DNA of 64,000 nucleotides, taken from assembly GCA_963835085.1 (NCBI GenBank), contig CAWIED010000001.1, positions 868,001 to 932,000 of the forward strand, given 5' to 3'. The DNA is from JBDIAG01 sp963835085 (GTDB lineage: Bacteria > Actinomycetota > Actinomycetes > Actinomycetales > CAWJMD01). The notes beneath the pieces are model-generated. The model saw only the letters and a program-made list of their open reading frames with translations, had not been told where the DNA came from and ran no database searches. Numbering within the stretch: the stretch's first letter is position 1; every line of letters starts with the position of its first letter. Of the stretch, positions 8,611 through 17,869 are shown one piece after another. Made by a program: the position numbers and the translations under genes.

Positions 8611-9558
8611 ATGACGAACACAATCGGCGTCGACATCGGCGGCACCAAGATCGCAGCCGCCGTGGTGTCGGCTGACGGCGAGGTACTGACCCGGCTGCGG
8701 CGGGAGACTCCGAGTCAGTCAGAGGTGGCCATCCGGCGCTCGGTGGTAGAAGTCGTCCACATGCTCAAAGGCAAGTACGACTGCTCGGCGGTGGGTATCT
8801 CCGCAGCCGGCTTTGTCGACCGCCGTCGCCGCACGATCGTCTTCGCACCCAATCTGGCGTGGCGCGATGAGCCGCTCGCCGACCGGGTGGCCGAGGAGGT
8901 CGGCCTGCCCACGCTGGTGGAGAACGACGCCAACGCTGCGGCCTGGGGCGAGTTCAAGCACGGCGCTGCGCGCGACGCCAACGACACCGTGATGGTCACC
9001 ATCGGCACCGGAATCGGCGGCGGCATCGTCATCGACGGCAGGCTCATGCGTGGCGGCTACGGCATGGCCGCCGAGATCGGTCACATGCGGGTGGTGCGCG
9101 GCGGACTGCTCTGCGGCTGCGGCAACCGAGGCTGCTGGGAGCAGTACGGCTCGGGCACCGCCCTGACCAGATTGGGTCGCGAATTGGTCGAGACGGGTGG
9201 CGAGGGTTCGCAACGACTCGCTGAACTCGCTCATGGCGATCCCTTCGAGGTCAAGGGCCAGATGATCACCCAGGCGGCACAGGAGGGCGATGGGGCGAGC
9301 ATCGAGTTGCTCCGGGCGTTCGGCGAGGGCTTCGGCGAGGCCCTGGCGAGCCTGGCCGCGATCCTCGATCCCGAGCTCATCGTGATCGGTGGGGGAGCCT
9401 GCGAGGCGGGCGATCTGCTGTTGCTGCCAATGCGGCAGGGCTTTGCCGATCACCTCATCGGCCGTGGTCATCGTCCTTTGGCGCCCATCGCGGTGGCAAC
9501 GCTGGGCAACGATGCTGGAATGATCGGCGCCGCCGACCTCGCGAGAGAATTCCTGTGA
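8611..9558 (+). CDS. ROK-family sugar kinase (glucokinase-like), first of two
   Basis: ROK kinase of 315 residues, probably a polyphosphate/ATP glucokinase-type enzyme making glucose-6-phosphate. The ATP-binding loop VDIGGTKIAAAVV is at residues 7-19, the catalytic region VENDANAAAWGE contains the base Asp, and TIGTGIGGGIVIDG is the second phosphate loop. The zinc motif CGCGNRGCWEQYGSG holds the conserved cysteines. The start ATG at 8611 has aagggag upstream. The gene overlaps the second ROK gene by GTGA, so they are co-translated. The upstream gap is mostly tandem repeat, with no helix-turn-helix domain fused, so this is a kinase and not a NagC-type regulator. Confidence 0.88.
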   Translation: MTNTIGVDIGGTKIAAAVVSADGEVLTRLRRETPSQSEVAIRRSVVEVVHMLKGKYDCSAVGISAAGFVDRRRRTIVFAPNLAWRDEPLADRVAEEVGLPTLVENDANAAAWGEFKHGAARDANDTVMVTIGTGIGGGIVIDGRLMRGGYGMAAEIGHMRVVRGGLLCGCGNRGCWEQYGSGTALTRLGRELVETGGEGSQRLAELAHGDPFEVKGQMITQAAQEGDGASIELLRAFGEGFGEALASLAAILDPELIVIGGGACEAGDLLLLPMRQGFADHLIGRGHRPLAPIAVATLGNDAGMIGAADLAREFL

Positions 9559-10598
9559 CGACTGCTGCCGCCCCGACTCCTTCCGCCGCGGCCGAGACCG
9601 ACGCTGCTGAGACTGACGCAGGGTCGGCGGGCGCCGGCCCGCTGGCGATCGGCGTCGACATCGGCGGAACGAAGGTCGTGGCCGGGCTCGTCACCGAAGA
9701 GGGCACCATCCTCGACACCCGCAGGAGGGCCACCCCCGGTCGCGACGTGGCGGCGGTCGAAGACACGATCGTCGAGGTCGTGCAAGAGCTCGTAGCCCTC
9801 GCCGACGGTCGCGAGGTAGAGGCGGTGGGGGTGGGTGCCGCGGGGTTCGTCTCGGCCGACGGCAGCACTGTGCTCTTCTCCCCGCACCTGGCCTGGCGTC
9901 GAGAGCCGTTGCGCGACAAGCTCATCGGCCGGCTCGGCCGATCGGTGCTGGTTGACAACGACGCGAACGGCGCCGGTTGGGCGGAGTACCGGTTCGGGGT
10001 GGGGCGTGGTCAGCCGCGGTTGGTGTGCATCACGCTCGGCACCGGCATCGGCGGCGCGCTCGTGTTCGACGGCAAGCTCGACCGCGGGCTCAACGGCATG
10101 GCCGGCGAGTTCGGCCACATGATCATCATGCCCGGCGGACACCGTTGCGAATGCGGCAACCGCGGCTGCCTCGAGCAGTACGCCTCGGGCAACGCCCTAG
10201 GTCGTGAGGCGCGCGAACTGGCCGCCTCCGGCTCGCCGATGGGTGCCGACCTGTTGGCCCGGGCGGGCGGCGATCCCACCCGGATCGTGGGCGCGCTCGT
10301 GACGGAGGCTGCTCGTGCGGGCGATCCGGCGGCCGTCGAGATCTTCGCCGAGGTGGGGCACTGGCTGGGGGTGGGTCTGGCCAATATCTGCGCCGCGCTC
10401 GATCCCAGCATGTTCGTCATCGGCGGAGGGGTCTCCGAGGCCGGCGACCTGCTGCTCGACGCTGCCCGCAACGCACTTGCTCGAACCCTGACGGGTCGAG
10501 GCTTCCGGCCGTTGCCGGAGGTGGTCATCGCCCAGGAGGGTCCGCTCGCCAACGTCATCGGGATGGCCGACCTGGCCCGGCAGGCCGCCCGCACCTGA
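9555..10598 (+). CDS. glk: ROK-family sugar kinase (glucokinase), second of two
   Basis: ROK kinase of 347 residues, closely related to its upstream neighbour. A low-complexity 30-residue lead (Ala/Thr/Glu/Asp) precedes the phosphate loop IGVDIGGTKVVAGLV. The catalytic block LVDNDANGAGWAEY, the loop TLGTGIGGALVFDG and the zinc motif CECGNRGCLEQYASG are intact. The GTG overlaps the first kinase stop. The tandem arrangement suggests duplication with divergence in substrate or phosphoryl donor, which cannot be read from sequence. The glk symbol is tentative; fructokinase or another hexose kinase is possible. Confidence 0.82.
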   Translation: MTTAAAPTPSAAAETDAAETDAGSAGAGPLAIGVDIGGTKVVAGLVTEEGTILDTRRRATPGRDVAAVEDTIVEVVQELVALADGREVEAVGVGAAGFVSADGSTVLFSPHLAWRREPLRDKLIGRLGRSVLVDNDANGAGWAEYRFGVGRGQPRLVCITLGTGIGGALVFDGKLDRGLNGMAGEFGHMIIMPGGHRCECGNRGCLEQYASGNALGREARELAASGSPMGADLLARAGGDPTRIVGALVTEAARAGDPAAVEIFAEVGHWLGVGLANICAALDPSMFVIGGGVSEAGDLLLDAARNALARTLTGRGFRPLPEVVIAQEGPLANVIGMADLARQAART

Positions 10599-10625
10599 GT
10601 TCCGCCGAAGGAATCGCCGGTGCCG

Positions 10626-10642
10626 TAGCCTTGCCGCTCGTG
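10626..10642 (+). promoter_or_regulatory. -10 box with leaderless GTG start
   Basis: TAGCCT at 10626-10631 lies 8 bases before the GTG at 10640. The spacing fits transcription starting at or next to the start codon. There is no ribosome site before this GTG, which supports leaderless translation and this start choice for the EEP gene. Confidence 0.5.
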
Positions 10643-11464
10643 GCTGCCGACAAGAACTCTGCCGACATGAACTCTGCCGTTCACACGCCCGCCGACCAGA
10701 CGTCGATCAACCAGACATCAGTCAACGAGACATCTGTCAACCAGGTATCGGCCGACAGCCGAATCCGTCCCGACGTGCTGCGGGTGTTGACCTGGAACGT
10801 CAAAGACCTGAGCGGTGACGTGGCCGCCGTGGAGCGCGTGATCACCGCGGCCCAACCCGACGTCGTGTGTCTGCAGGAAGCGCCTCGGCGACTCGCCAGC
10901 CGCAATCGCCTTGTGGCGCTGGCCGCCGATTGCGGTCTGTACTTCGTCGACGGGGGTCGCGCCAGCGCGGGCACGGCCATCCTCACGAGCCTGCGCACCG
11001 ACGTCGATTCGGTTCGCGCCCAACGGCTTCCGGTTGCCAACTGGCGCACCCGGCCCCGCGGCTTCGTGCGCGCCCTGCTGAGCCTGCCCGGTACGGCACC
11101 GGTCTCGGTCACCGTCCTGCACCTCGGGCTGAACGAGGCCGAGCGGGCCCAGCACGTGAATCGGATGCTGGCAGGTCTGACCGACGACGTGCCGGCCATC
11201 CTGGCCGGGGACCTCAACGAGAAGCCCGGCCAGCCGTCCTGGCGCTCGCTCACTGATTGGGCAGGCGACCCGGACCCGCACGCGCCCCTGACCTTTCCCG
11301 CGCTCAAGCCCAGAGAGCGGATCGACGTGGTGCTCGTCGACCCGCGGCTGGAGGTGCTCGGCTACGGAGACCCGGAGGGCCTAGTGACCGCCGACGTGCA
11401 GGCGGGCAGCGATCACCGTCCGGTCCTGGCCCAGGTGCGATTGCTGCCCGCCGCAACCGCTTAG
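10640..11464 (+). CDS. Endonuclease/exonuclease/phosphatase (EEP) family hydrolase
   Basis: Metal-dependent phosphoesterase of about 274 residues with the DNase I-like fold. The family motifs are present in order: LTWNVKDL (Asn ligand), VVCLQEAP (metal Glu), the HLGL histidine strand, LAGDLNEKPG (catalytic Asp and Asn), RIDVVLVD and the terminal GSDHRPVLAQV (Asp-His pair). The substrate could be nucleic acid, a phospholipid or a sugar phosphate. The first about 45 residues are a Ser/Asn/Thr/Val-rich tract with short internal repeats (NSAD, QTSINQTSVNETSVNQVSAD), unlike the rest. The start GTG 10640 follows a -10 box at leaderless spacing; a TTG at 10631 and ATG at 10670 are alternatives. Confidence 0.82.
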   Translation: MAADKNSADMNSAVHTPADQTSINQTSVNETSVNQVSADSRIRPDVLRVLTWNVKDLSGDVAAVERVITAAQPDVVCLQEAPRRLASRNRLVALAADCGLYFVDGGRASAGTAILTSLRTDVDSVRAQRLPVANWRTRPRGFVRALLSLPGTAPVSVTVLHLGLNEAERAQHVNRMLAGLTDDVPAILAGDLNEKPGQPSWRSLTDWAGDPDPHAPLTFPALKPRERIDVVLVDPRLEVLGYGDPEGLVTADVQAGSDHRPVLAQVRLLPAATA

Positions 11465-11483
11465 GCCGTGCCGGACGTAAGCG

Positions 11484-11527
11484 CAGCGTCGGTCTCTGGG
11501 CGGGATGGCCGACAACGCGGTCAGGCG
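11484..11527 (-). repeat. Dispersed repeat copy between convergent genes
   Basis: Read on the minus strand it gives ctgaccgcgttgtcggcc, then catcccgcccagagaccgac and gctg. The same two blocks occur at 33450-33540 (ctgaccgcgttgtcggcc; catcccgtccagaaaccgac) and the second block again at 33318. The copy sits between the EEP and GH42 stops, overlapping the GH42 stop by a few bases. It may serve as a bidirectional transcription end, but no T-run is seen. Confidence 0.6.
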
Positions 11528-13587
11528 TCCGACCCAGGAAGCGGCACGACCACAAGGGCGCTGCGCGGCCCGACAACGCTTGAACCGTCGACGCTCTCGC
11601 TGGTCAGCAGGTCACTGCCGCGCAGCCCTGGGACCACGTCGGCGAGGTCGGTCGGCTGCTCGCTGTGGTTGAGCACGAACGTCCACAGCCGATCGTCTCC
11701 CGCGGACGTGGCCACCCGATGCACCACCTCCACCCCCTCCGGCAGAGTCAGAGCCTCGACGCCGGCAGCGGCCAGCAACCGACGCACGAGCAGGTCGCTG
11801 CCGTGCGGATCGAGTCGCGAAGCCAAGTACCAGGCAGCGCCCTGACCCACCGCACGACGGGTGATGGCGGCCCCGCCCGTGAACAGCCCGTCGCAGTAGC
11901 GCGTCACGATCTCGGTTCCCTCGCCCACTGCCACGGGCTCGCTCCACAGCGTGCCGACGCTGCCGTCGTCCAGTCCGAGCTGACGCCCGGCGGGCAACGG
12001 AAAGAACTCCTCCACCCGAATGCCCAACAGGTTCCGGAAGGCGCCCGGGTAACCGCCGAGCCGCACTCGATCGTCGAGGTCGACGATGCCCGAGAAGTAC
12101 GTCACGAGCACCTGCGCGCCCCCCTCGGCCGCTCGGGCGATCGCGGCAGCCGTCTCGTCGGAGCAGGCATAGAGGGTCGGCACGATCACCACCGGGTATC
12201 CGGCGAGCCGTTCCTGGAGATCTGGCCCGACATGCACCACGTCGCAGCCCACGCCCGCCTGCCGCAGCGCCGCATGCAGGTCGTGCGCCACCTGGCCGTA
12301 CTCGATCGCCGACGACGGGTGTGCGTGCAGGTCGCAGGTGGCGCCGCACGCGAAGTCCCAGACGAGTGCCACGTCGGCGGCGACCCGTGAGCCCAGCACC
12401 TCACCCAGCCGGGCACACGCCTGCCCGAGGGCGACGGTCTCGGCGAAGCGGGCCGAGTCTTCACCGGCGTGCGGCAGGAGGGCCGAATGGTACTTCTCGG
12501 CCCCGGCCCGCGACTGTCGCCACTGGAAGAACCCGAGCGTGTCGGCGCCCCGCGCAATATGCGTGAGGCTGTCGAGCAGCATCGTGCCCGCCGGCTTGGC
12601 CTCATTCACGGTTTGCCAGTTGACGGCGCTGGAGGAGTGCTCCATGAGCATCCACGGACGCTGCCCGGCCAACCCCCGGGTGAGGTCGGCGGCGAAGGAC
12701 TGCTCGGCACGAGGGTCGTAGCGTGGGTCGGTGGCCTCCTCCTGTGGCCGGTGCACCACATAGTGGTCGGTACTCACGACGTCGACATGCTCGGCCCAGC
12801 GTGCGTAGTCGAGCAGCTTGAAGTGCTCCATCGTCATGAAGTTCGTGGTCACCGCGACACCTGGCGAAAGCTCTTGCAGCACAGCATGTTCTGCGTCGTA
12901 TTGGCGGAGCAGGGCGTCCGAGCCGTAGCGCCAGAAGTCCCACGCCTGGGTGGGATTGCCGAACGTCGTGGTCTGCCGAGGCGGCAGCACCTGCTCGAAA
13001 TCGGTGTAGCGCTGGCTCCAGAACGAGGTGCCCCAGGCCTCGTTGAGCGCGTCGAGGCTGCCGTACCGCTGGCGAAGCCAGCCTCGAAAGCCCTCCGCGC
13101 AGACGTCGCAGAAACACGGCAGGTTATGACAGGCGTACTCGTTGGAGACGTGCCAACGAGCCAACGCCGGATGCCCGTGGTACCTCATCGCCATCTGCCG
13201 GGTGAGGGCGGTGGCGTGCTCGGTGAAGATCGTCGAGCTCGGGCACCAGGCCTGGCGGCTGCCCGGCCAGAGCCGGTTACCCGCCTGATCGACGGGCAGT
13301 GTCTGCGGGTAGGCGGCGCTGAACCACGGGGGAGGGGACGCGGTGCCCGTCGCCAGGTCTACGGCGATGCCCGCCCCGGCCAGCAGGTCGAGTGCCTCGT
13401 CGAGCCATCCGAACTCATACTTCCCGGGGGCCGGTTCGAGCCACGACCAGGAGAACACTCCGAGCGTCACGAACGTGATGCCTGCCTTGCGCATCAACCG
13501 CAGGTCGTCATCCCAGGTCTCCCGCGGCCACTGCTCAGGGTTGTAGTCGCCGCCGAAGGCGATGGTGTCAGCCGGCCAGGAACGCAA
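11521..13587 (-). CDS. bga: Beta-galactosidase, glycoside hydrolase family 42
   Basis: Full-length GH42 enzyme of 688 residues, hydrolysing terminal beta-galactosides. The N-terminal TIM barrel begins FGGDYNPEQWP. The acid/base Glu is in HVSNEY (E150), and the cysteine cluster that binds zinc in this family follows (C115, C153, C158, C160, C163). The nucleophile Glu is in MLMEHSSSAVNW (E316). Next come the trimerisation domain (about 390-600) and the small C-terminal beta domain. The start is a TTG at 13587, preceded by AGGAGG at ideal spacing, which decides the start. There is no signal peptide, so the enzyme is cytoplasmic and acts on imported oligosaccharides. The two ROK kinases nearby could phosphorylate the released hexoses. 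Confidence 0.92.
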   Translation of the reverse strand: MRSWPADTIAFGGDYNPEQWPRETWDDDLRLMRKAGITFVTLGVFSWSWLEPAPGKYEFGWLDEALDLLAGAGIAVDLATGTASPPPWFSAAYPQTLPVDQAGNRLWPGSRQAWCPSSTIFTEHATALTRQMAMRYHGHPALARWHVSNEYACHNLPCFCDVCAEGFRGWLRQRYGSLDALNEAWGTSFWSQRYTDFEQVLPPRQTTTFGNPTQAWDFWRYGSDALLRQYDAEHAVLQELSPGVAVTTNFMTMEHFKLLDYARWAEHVDVVSTDHYVVHRPQEEATDPRYDPRAEQSFAADLTRGLAGQRPWMLMEHSSSAVNWQTVNEAKPAGTMLLDSLTHIARGADTLGFFQWRQSRAGAEKYHSALLPHAGEDSARFAETVALGQACARLGEVLGSRVAADVALVWDFACGATCDLHAHPSSAIEYGQVAHDLHAALRQAGVGCDVVHVGPDLQERLAGYPVVIVPTLYACSDETAAAIARAAEGGAQVLVTYFSGIVDLDDRVRLGGYPGAFRNLLGIRVEEFFPLPAGRQLGLDDGSVGTLWSEPVAVGEGTEIVTRYCDGLFTGGAAITRRAVGQGAAWYLASRLDPHGSDLLVRRLLAAAGVEALTLPEGVEVVHRVATSAGDDRLWTFVLNHSEQPTDLADVVPGLRGSDLLTSESVDGSSVVGPRSALVVVPLPGSDA

Positions 13588-14169
13588 CGTTGACCTCCTG
13601 CTAGGGGCCGCCCCGGACGGCAGGCCTGTGGTGTGCTCAATCTTTGCGCATCGGCACTTTCAGCGGGCTCAGCGCCTCGCACCTTGGGCAGCTATGAGTG
13701 CGTGGCGCCCTCAGCCAGCGGCGGTGGGCCGGATCCGCCAGGTGGCAGGGAGGGGTCCAAGGAAGGGTTGTGCCGCAGGGGAATTGGCGGTAGTTCGGAT
13801 CCCAGGGCATGTGCCCCGCAGAGTCGGACCAGACCATTTGGTGGGCGCGTACGAATGCCCAGCCATGTCAGGTGATCGTCCGACGCAGCCAGCGTATGAT
13901 CGTCACAACGCTCATGGTGCCCCACCATTCCTGCTTGCCCACCTGCTGACATTTCACTGCGCGATTCAACACGAACCAGCGATAGCCCACGAGCGATCCA
14001 CAGGCAAGCTGGGCCAGCGGATCAGATCTCAACTCGTCGCGACGTTTGGTTGCCGGGAATCGATGCGCCGGTGCCGAGGAAGCCGGATAGATCGGGTGAG
14101 TCGCGGCTCGCCGGTATCCCGCGGCCGCGGGCTGCGCCGCCGCGCGCACGTGGTGGCCGAGTTGGCGTG

Positions 14170-14271
14170 GACGTTACGCAGTTTCGACTACATGGCCGGC
14201 GACAACGCTGTGCGCGAGCAGGGAGAACGCGGCGGGGTGGGCGGACGATGAAGTCCCAACTGCGTTACGTC
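14170..14271 (+). repeat. Stem-loop element, variant 2 (copy a)
   Basis: Arms gacgttacgcagtttcgac at 14170-14188 (continuing to 14194) and atgaagtcccaactgcgtta at 14248-14267 (continuing to 14271) are imperfectly complementary (about 20 of 24). The loop contains gagcagggagaac. A clearly related element with nearly perfect arms lies at 56523-56625. The loop motif resembles GAGCACGAAAC of the other stem-loop family. Confidence 0.65.
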
Positions 14272-14407
14272 TGTGGGCAGGCGCCGCTACATCAGCGGGT
14301 GCGCCCAGTTGGTCACGTGCAGGTGCGCGACGTAGTAGCGCTCACAACCGGCTCGGATTGCCGCAATCGCCTAAGGGATACGCATTCACGAAACTGGTGG
14401 CGGTGGA

Positions 14408-14497
14408 TGTCCGGAATCCGGCGCCAGTGCCGGCCCTGGCAGCTCAGCTGAGCACGAAACCAGAGCAGGCGGCACGAATCGTGCCGGATTCCGGACA
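14408..14497 (+). repeat. Stem-loop element, variant 1 (copy A)
   Basis: Perfect 15-bp inverted arms, tgtccggaatccggc at 14408 and its complement at 14483-14497. A short inner stem (gtgcc/ggcac) flanks the loop motif agctgagcacgaaacc. It ends about 70 bases beyond the pta stop codon. Relatives are at 36787-36875 (minus), 56856-56945 and 57040-57127. Confidence 0.85.
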
Positions 14498-14565
14498 TTC
14501 GCCGGCCGTAAAAAAATCAGACCGGCCGAAGAATCAGCACACCGTCCAACAGCAGGGCCGGCCAC

Positions 14566-16626
14566 TCACGGGTTGGCGGCCTGGATGGCCGTCAAGGCGA
14601 TCGTGTAGACGATGTCGTCCACCAGCGCGCCGCGCGACAGGTCGTTCACCGGCTTGGCAATGCCCTGCAGCATGGGGCCCACGCTGATCACTCCGGCGCT
14701 GCGCTGTACAGCCTTGTACGTGGTGTTGCCGGTGTTGAGATCGGGGAAGATGAACACCGTTGCCTGCCCGGCAACCGGCGAATCCGGCGCTTTCGACTTG
14801 GCCACCGACGCCGTCGTGGCCGCGTCGTATTGCAGCGGCCCGTCGACCAGCAAGTCGGGACGAAGCTGGTGCACCAGTGCGGTCGCCTCACTCACCTTCA
14901 CCACATCGGCGCCCGCCCCCGAACTGCCCGTGGAGAACGAGATCATCGCGACCTTGGGCTCAATGCCGAAGGCCGTGGCCGAATCGGCGCTCTGAATGGC
15001 GATGTCGGCCAGCTCGGAGGCATTGGGATCGGGGTTGATCGCGCAGTCACCATAGATCACGACTTCGTCGGGCAGGCACATGAAGAACACCGACGACACG
15101 AGCCCGGCACCCGGTTTGGTGCCGAGCAACTGCAGGGCAGGCCGCACCGTGTTGGCGGTGGTGTGCACCGCACCCGAGACCAGCCCGTCCACCTCGTTGG
15201 CGTGCACCATCATGGTGCCGAGCACCACGGTGTCGGCGAGTTCCTCGCGGGCGCGTACTTCGGTCATGCCCTTGTGCTTGCGCCGCTCCACCAGACCGGC
15301 CACGTAATCCTCAGCGATGTCCGCCGGGTCGATCACTTCCAGGCCCTCGGGCAGGCTCCGGCCGAGAGTCGTTGCGACAGCTGCCACCTCGTGCGGCGGT
15401 GCCAACAGCACACACCGCGCGATCGACTTCTCCTGGCAGATGATGGCCGCCTCGACAGTGCGTGGCTCGCTGCCCTCCGGCAGAACGATGCGCTTATTCG
15501 CAGCCGCCGCCAGGGTCGTGAGCTGACGACGGAAGGCCGCCGGCGACAGCCGCCGGGTGTGCCCTGACAAAGCGAGGTCGGCCACCCATGACTCGTCCAG
15601 CGACTCGGTGACCAGTTCCATCACCGCGCGGGTTCGCACTTCGTCGTCGATCGGGATGTCGGGGTCGAGGTCGCCCACCTTGCTGGCGACGTCGTAGGTG
15701 AAGTCATCCGACAGCAGAATCGGCAGTCCAGCCGCGGCGGCGGGCTGGCACATCTCCATCAGGCGCTTATCGGGCACGATGCCCACGGTGAGCAGCAGTG
15801 CCGCCAGTCTCATGCCGTTCATGGTGAGCAGGCTCGCCAGCAACACGATTTCGCTTCGGTCGCCCGGCACCACCACCAGGGAGCCGTCTTCCAGGCCGTC
15901 GATCACGCCGGGAATCGCCTGCGCGGCGACCACCGTCTTGCGGATGCGACGGTCCTGTTCGCCGGCGTTGAGCACCCGCAGGCCGAGTTGAGCTACTACG
16001 TCCTTGACTCGCGGCAGGTTGATCTCGGCGCGCTCGGGGATGAGCCCCACGGTGGTCAGCTTGTGCCGTCCCAGGGCAGCGCGGCAGGCCTCGCCCTCGT
16101 CCAGAGTGCGCAGTCTGTTCACGACCACACCCAGCACCCGGTCGCGATCGCCGCTGCGGAAGTTGGCGGCGGACGCCGAGACGGTCTCGGCCACCTTCTC
16201 CGGCGCCGGACGGCCGTCGGCCACCAGCAGCACCTCGGCGTCGAGGGTGGCGGCCAACATCTGGTTCACCATGCTGGAGTGGACGAGGCCCTCACCGGGC
16301 GCCAGCCCCTCGAACACCACCACGTCGCTCATGTTGAGGGTGGCTTCGGCGTCGGCCAGCACCTGCTCCATGAGGTCGGGCATGCTGCCGCGCCCCAGGT
16401 GCAGGCGCAGCGTCTGGCCGTCGATCGGGTCGGGCGGGTCGAGCGCGGTCACCAGCCGGATCAAATCGGAAGCGTTGTCACGGTGGTCGTCGGTGGCGGG
16501 CTGTGCCAACGGCTTGAGGTAGCCGACCTTGATGCCGAGCACGTCCAGGGCGTGCACGAGCCCCAGACTCACCGCACTGGCGCCCGCTCCCGCCAGGGTC
16601 GGGACGACCAGGATGCGCCGGGTCAC
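14566..16626 (-). CDS. pta: Phosphate acetyltransferase, long form
   Basis: Converts acetyl-CoA plus phosphate into acetyl-phosphate, the first step from acetyl-CoA to acetate and ATP. It has 686 residues, the long type: an N-terminal P-loop/CobB-like domain (LVVPTLAGAGASAVSLGLVHAL), a DRTGG domain in the middle (about 215-330) and the catalytic PTA_PTB domain from about 360. The catalytic part carries VLPEGSEPRTVEAA, SGAVHTTANTVRPALQ and a FIFPDLNTGNTTYKAVQR block. The GTG at 16626 overlaps the ackA stop (GTGA), so pta is second in the operon, the reverse of the common pta-ackA order. Confidence 0.93.
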   Translation of the reverse strand: MTRRILVVPTLAGAGASAVSLGLVHALDVLGIKVGYLKPLAQPATDDHRDNASDLIRLVTALDPPDPIDGQTLRLHLGRGSMPDLMEQVLADAEATLNMSDVVVFEGLAPGEGLVHSSMVNQMLAATLDAEVLLVADGRPAPEKVAETVSASAANFRSGDRDRVLGVVVNRLRTLDEGEACRAALGRHKLTTVGLIPERAEINLPRVKDVVAQLGLRVLNAGEQDRRIRKTVVAAQAIPGVIDGLEDGSLVVVPGDRSEIVLLASLLTMNGMRLAALLLTVGIVPDKRLMEMCQPAAAAGLPILLSDDFTYDVASKVGDLDPDIPIDDEVRTRAVMELVTESLDESWVADLALSGHTRRLSPAAFRRQLTTLAAAANKRIVLPEGSEPRTVEAAIICQEKSIARCVLLAPPHEVAAVATTLGRSLPEGLEVIDPADIAEDYVAGLVERRKHKGMTEVRAREELADTVVLGTMMVHANEVDGLVSGAVHTTANTVRPALQLLGTKPGAGLVSSVFFMCLPDEVVIYGDCAINPDPNASELADIAIQSADSATAFGIEPKVAMISFSTGSSGAGADVVKVSEATALVHQLRPDLLVDGPLQYDAATTASVAKSKAPDSPVAGQATVFIFPDLNTGNTTYKAVQRSAGVISVGPMLQGIAKPVNDLSRGALVDDIVYTIALTAIQAANP

Positions 16627-17840
16627 GCGTCCGCTCCCACGCGCGATGCGGCGGCGGAGAGGCGAAGCGCGTCCCGGGCGATGACCAGTTCCTCGTCGGT
16701 GGGCACCACGAGCACGCTGATCGGGCCTGGCCTGCTGATTACCCGTCCGCTCGAACCCCGTTCGAGGTTGGCGTCAGGATCGAGCTCCACGCCGAGCCAG
16801 CCGAGCAGGTCGATCACCTCGGCCCGGATCTGGGTGTCGTTCTCGCCGATACCTCCGGTGAACACGATGGCGTCGATGCCGCCCAACGGAACCCCGTACG
16901 AGGCAATGTATTTCGCCAATCGATACGCGAACACATCAAGGGCGAGCCGGGCCAGCGGGTCTCCGTTGTTCGCCTTCTCGCGCACGGTTCGCATGTCGTT
17001 GGACGAGGCTGACAACCCCAACAGGCCCGATGCCGAGTTCAGGGCTTTGAGCACTTCGTCGGCGCTCAGCCCGGCCGCCGACGTGAGATAGGTGATGATG
17101 CCTGGGTCGAGGTCACCGCTGCGGGTGCCCATCACGAGCCCCTCCAACGGCGTCAGCCCCATCGAGGTGTCGACGCTGACCCCACCCGCCACCGCGGCCA
17201 CACTGCAGCCGTTGCCGAGATGTGCCGTGACCAGCCGCAGCTCCTCCACCGGACGCTCCAGGACAGCCGCAGCCTGCTGGCTGACGTACAAGTGCGAGGT
17301 GCCGTGAAAGCCGTAGCGGCGAACGTCGTGATCCTCGAACCACTCCCGCGGAACGGCGTACCGGTAGGCGCGGGCCGGCATGTCGGCGTGGAACGCCGTG
17401 TCGAAGACGGCCACGTGGGCCACGCCGGGCAGTTCAGCGCTGGCGGCCTCGATGCCCGCGATGTTCGCGGGGTTGTGCAGGGGCGCCAATGCCGAGACCG
17501 CGCGCAACCCGTCGAGCACCTCGTCGTTCACCACCACTGAATCGGTGAACTTCCGTCCACCGTGCACCACCCGATGCCCCACCGCCGTGATCGTCGCGTC
17601 GTGGTCGCGGGCCCAGCCGAGGCAGGTCTCGAGCGCCTGGGCCACCACGCCGCGGTGCGAGCCGTCAGCGGGTTGCGACGTGGTCCGCACACCGTCGACG
17701 TCGAGCCGCACACTCGCGTCCGGGGTGCCCACTCGCTCCGCAAGTCCGGAGATGGGCCGCTCACCCGATTCCGGATCGACGACCGCCAACTTGACCGATG
17801 AACTGCCACAGTTCAGAACGAGCACCACATTGGTGGCCAT
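16623..17840 (-). CDS. ackA: Acetate kinase
   Basis: Transfers phosphate between acetyl-phosphate and ADP, giving ATP and acetate. It has 405 residues, the normal length. Signature elements are LVLNCGSSSVKLAV at the N-terminus, GHRVVHGG, the family signature around VFDTAFHADMPARAYRYAVP, RRYGFHGTSHLYVS, TAHLGNGCS and FTGGIGEN. A ggaggg ribosome site lies before the ATG. It forms a two-gene operon with pta, downstream and overlapping. An oxygen-limited or overflow acetate pathway is implied, consistent with a facultative or propionic-type metabolism, though that last point is inference. Confidence 0.95.
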   Translation of the reverse strand: MATNVVLVLNCGSSSVKLAVVDPESGERPISGLAERVGTPDASVRLDVDGVRTTSQPADGSHRGVVAQALETCLGWARDHDATITAVGHRVVHGGRKFTDSVVVNDEVLDGLRAVSALAPLHNPANIAGIEAASAELPGVAHVAVFDTAFHADMPARAYRYAVPREWFEDHDVRRYGFHGTSHLYVSQQAAAVLERPVEELRLVTAHLGNGCSVAAVAGGVSVDTSMGLTPLEGLVMGTRSGDLDPGIITYLTSAAGLSADEVLKALNSASGLLGLSASSNDMRTVREKANNGDPLARLALDVFAYRLAKYIASYGVPLGGIDAIVFTGGIGENDTQIRAEVIDLLGWLGVELDPDANLERGSSGRVISRPGPISVLVVPTDEELVIARDALRLSAAASRVGADA

Positions 17841-17869
17841 TGGCCCTCCGGTTTCCTAAACGATCGTCC

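Larger units (their letters stand above)
13588..14565. other. Gene-free region with stem-loop elements
   Basis: About 980 bases between the GH42 and pta genes. No reading frame on either strand carries a recognisable domain. A minus-strand frame at 13637-13837 is rich in His, Pro and Cys (CPRCEALSPL near its end) and could be a decayed gene, but I cannot identify it. Two palindromic elements are described separately (14170-14271 and 14408-14497). The region probably also holds the GH42 promoter near 13600-13700. Confidence 0.6.

Noticed and set aside
13562..14251. Plus-strand frame in the gap after the GH42 gene
   Set aside because: It begins inside the GH42 gene, includes a stem-loop arm and has no recognisable domain.
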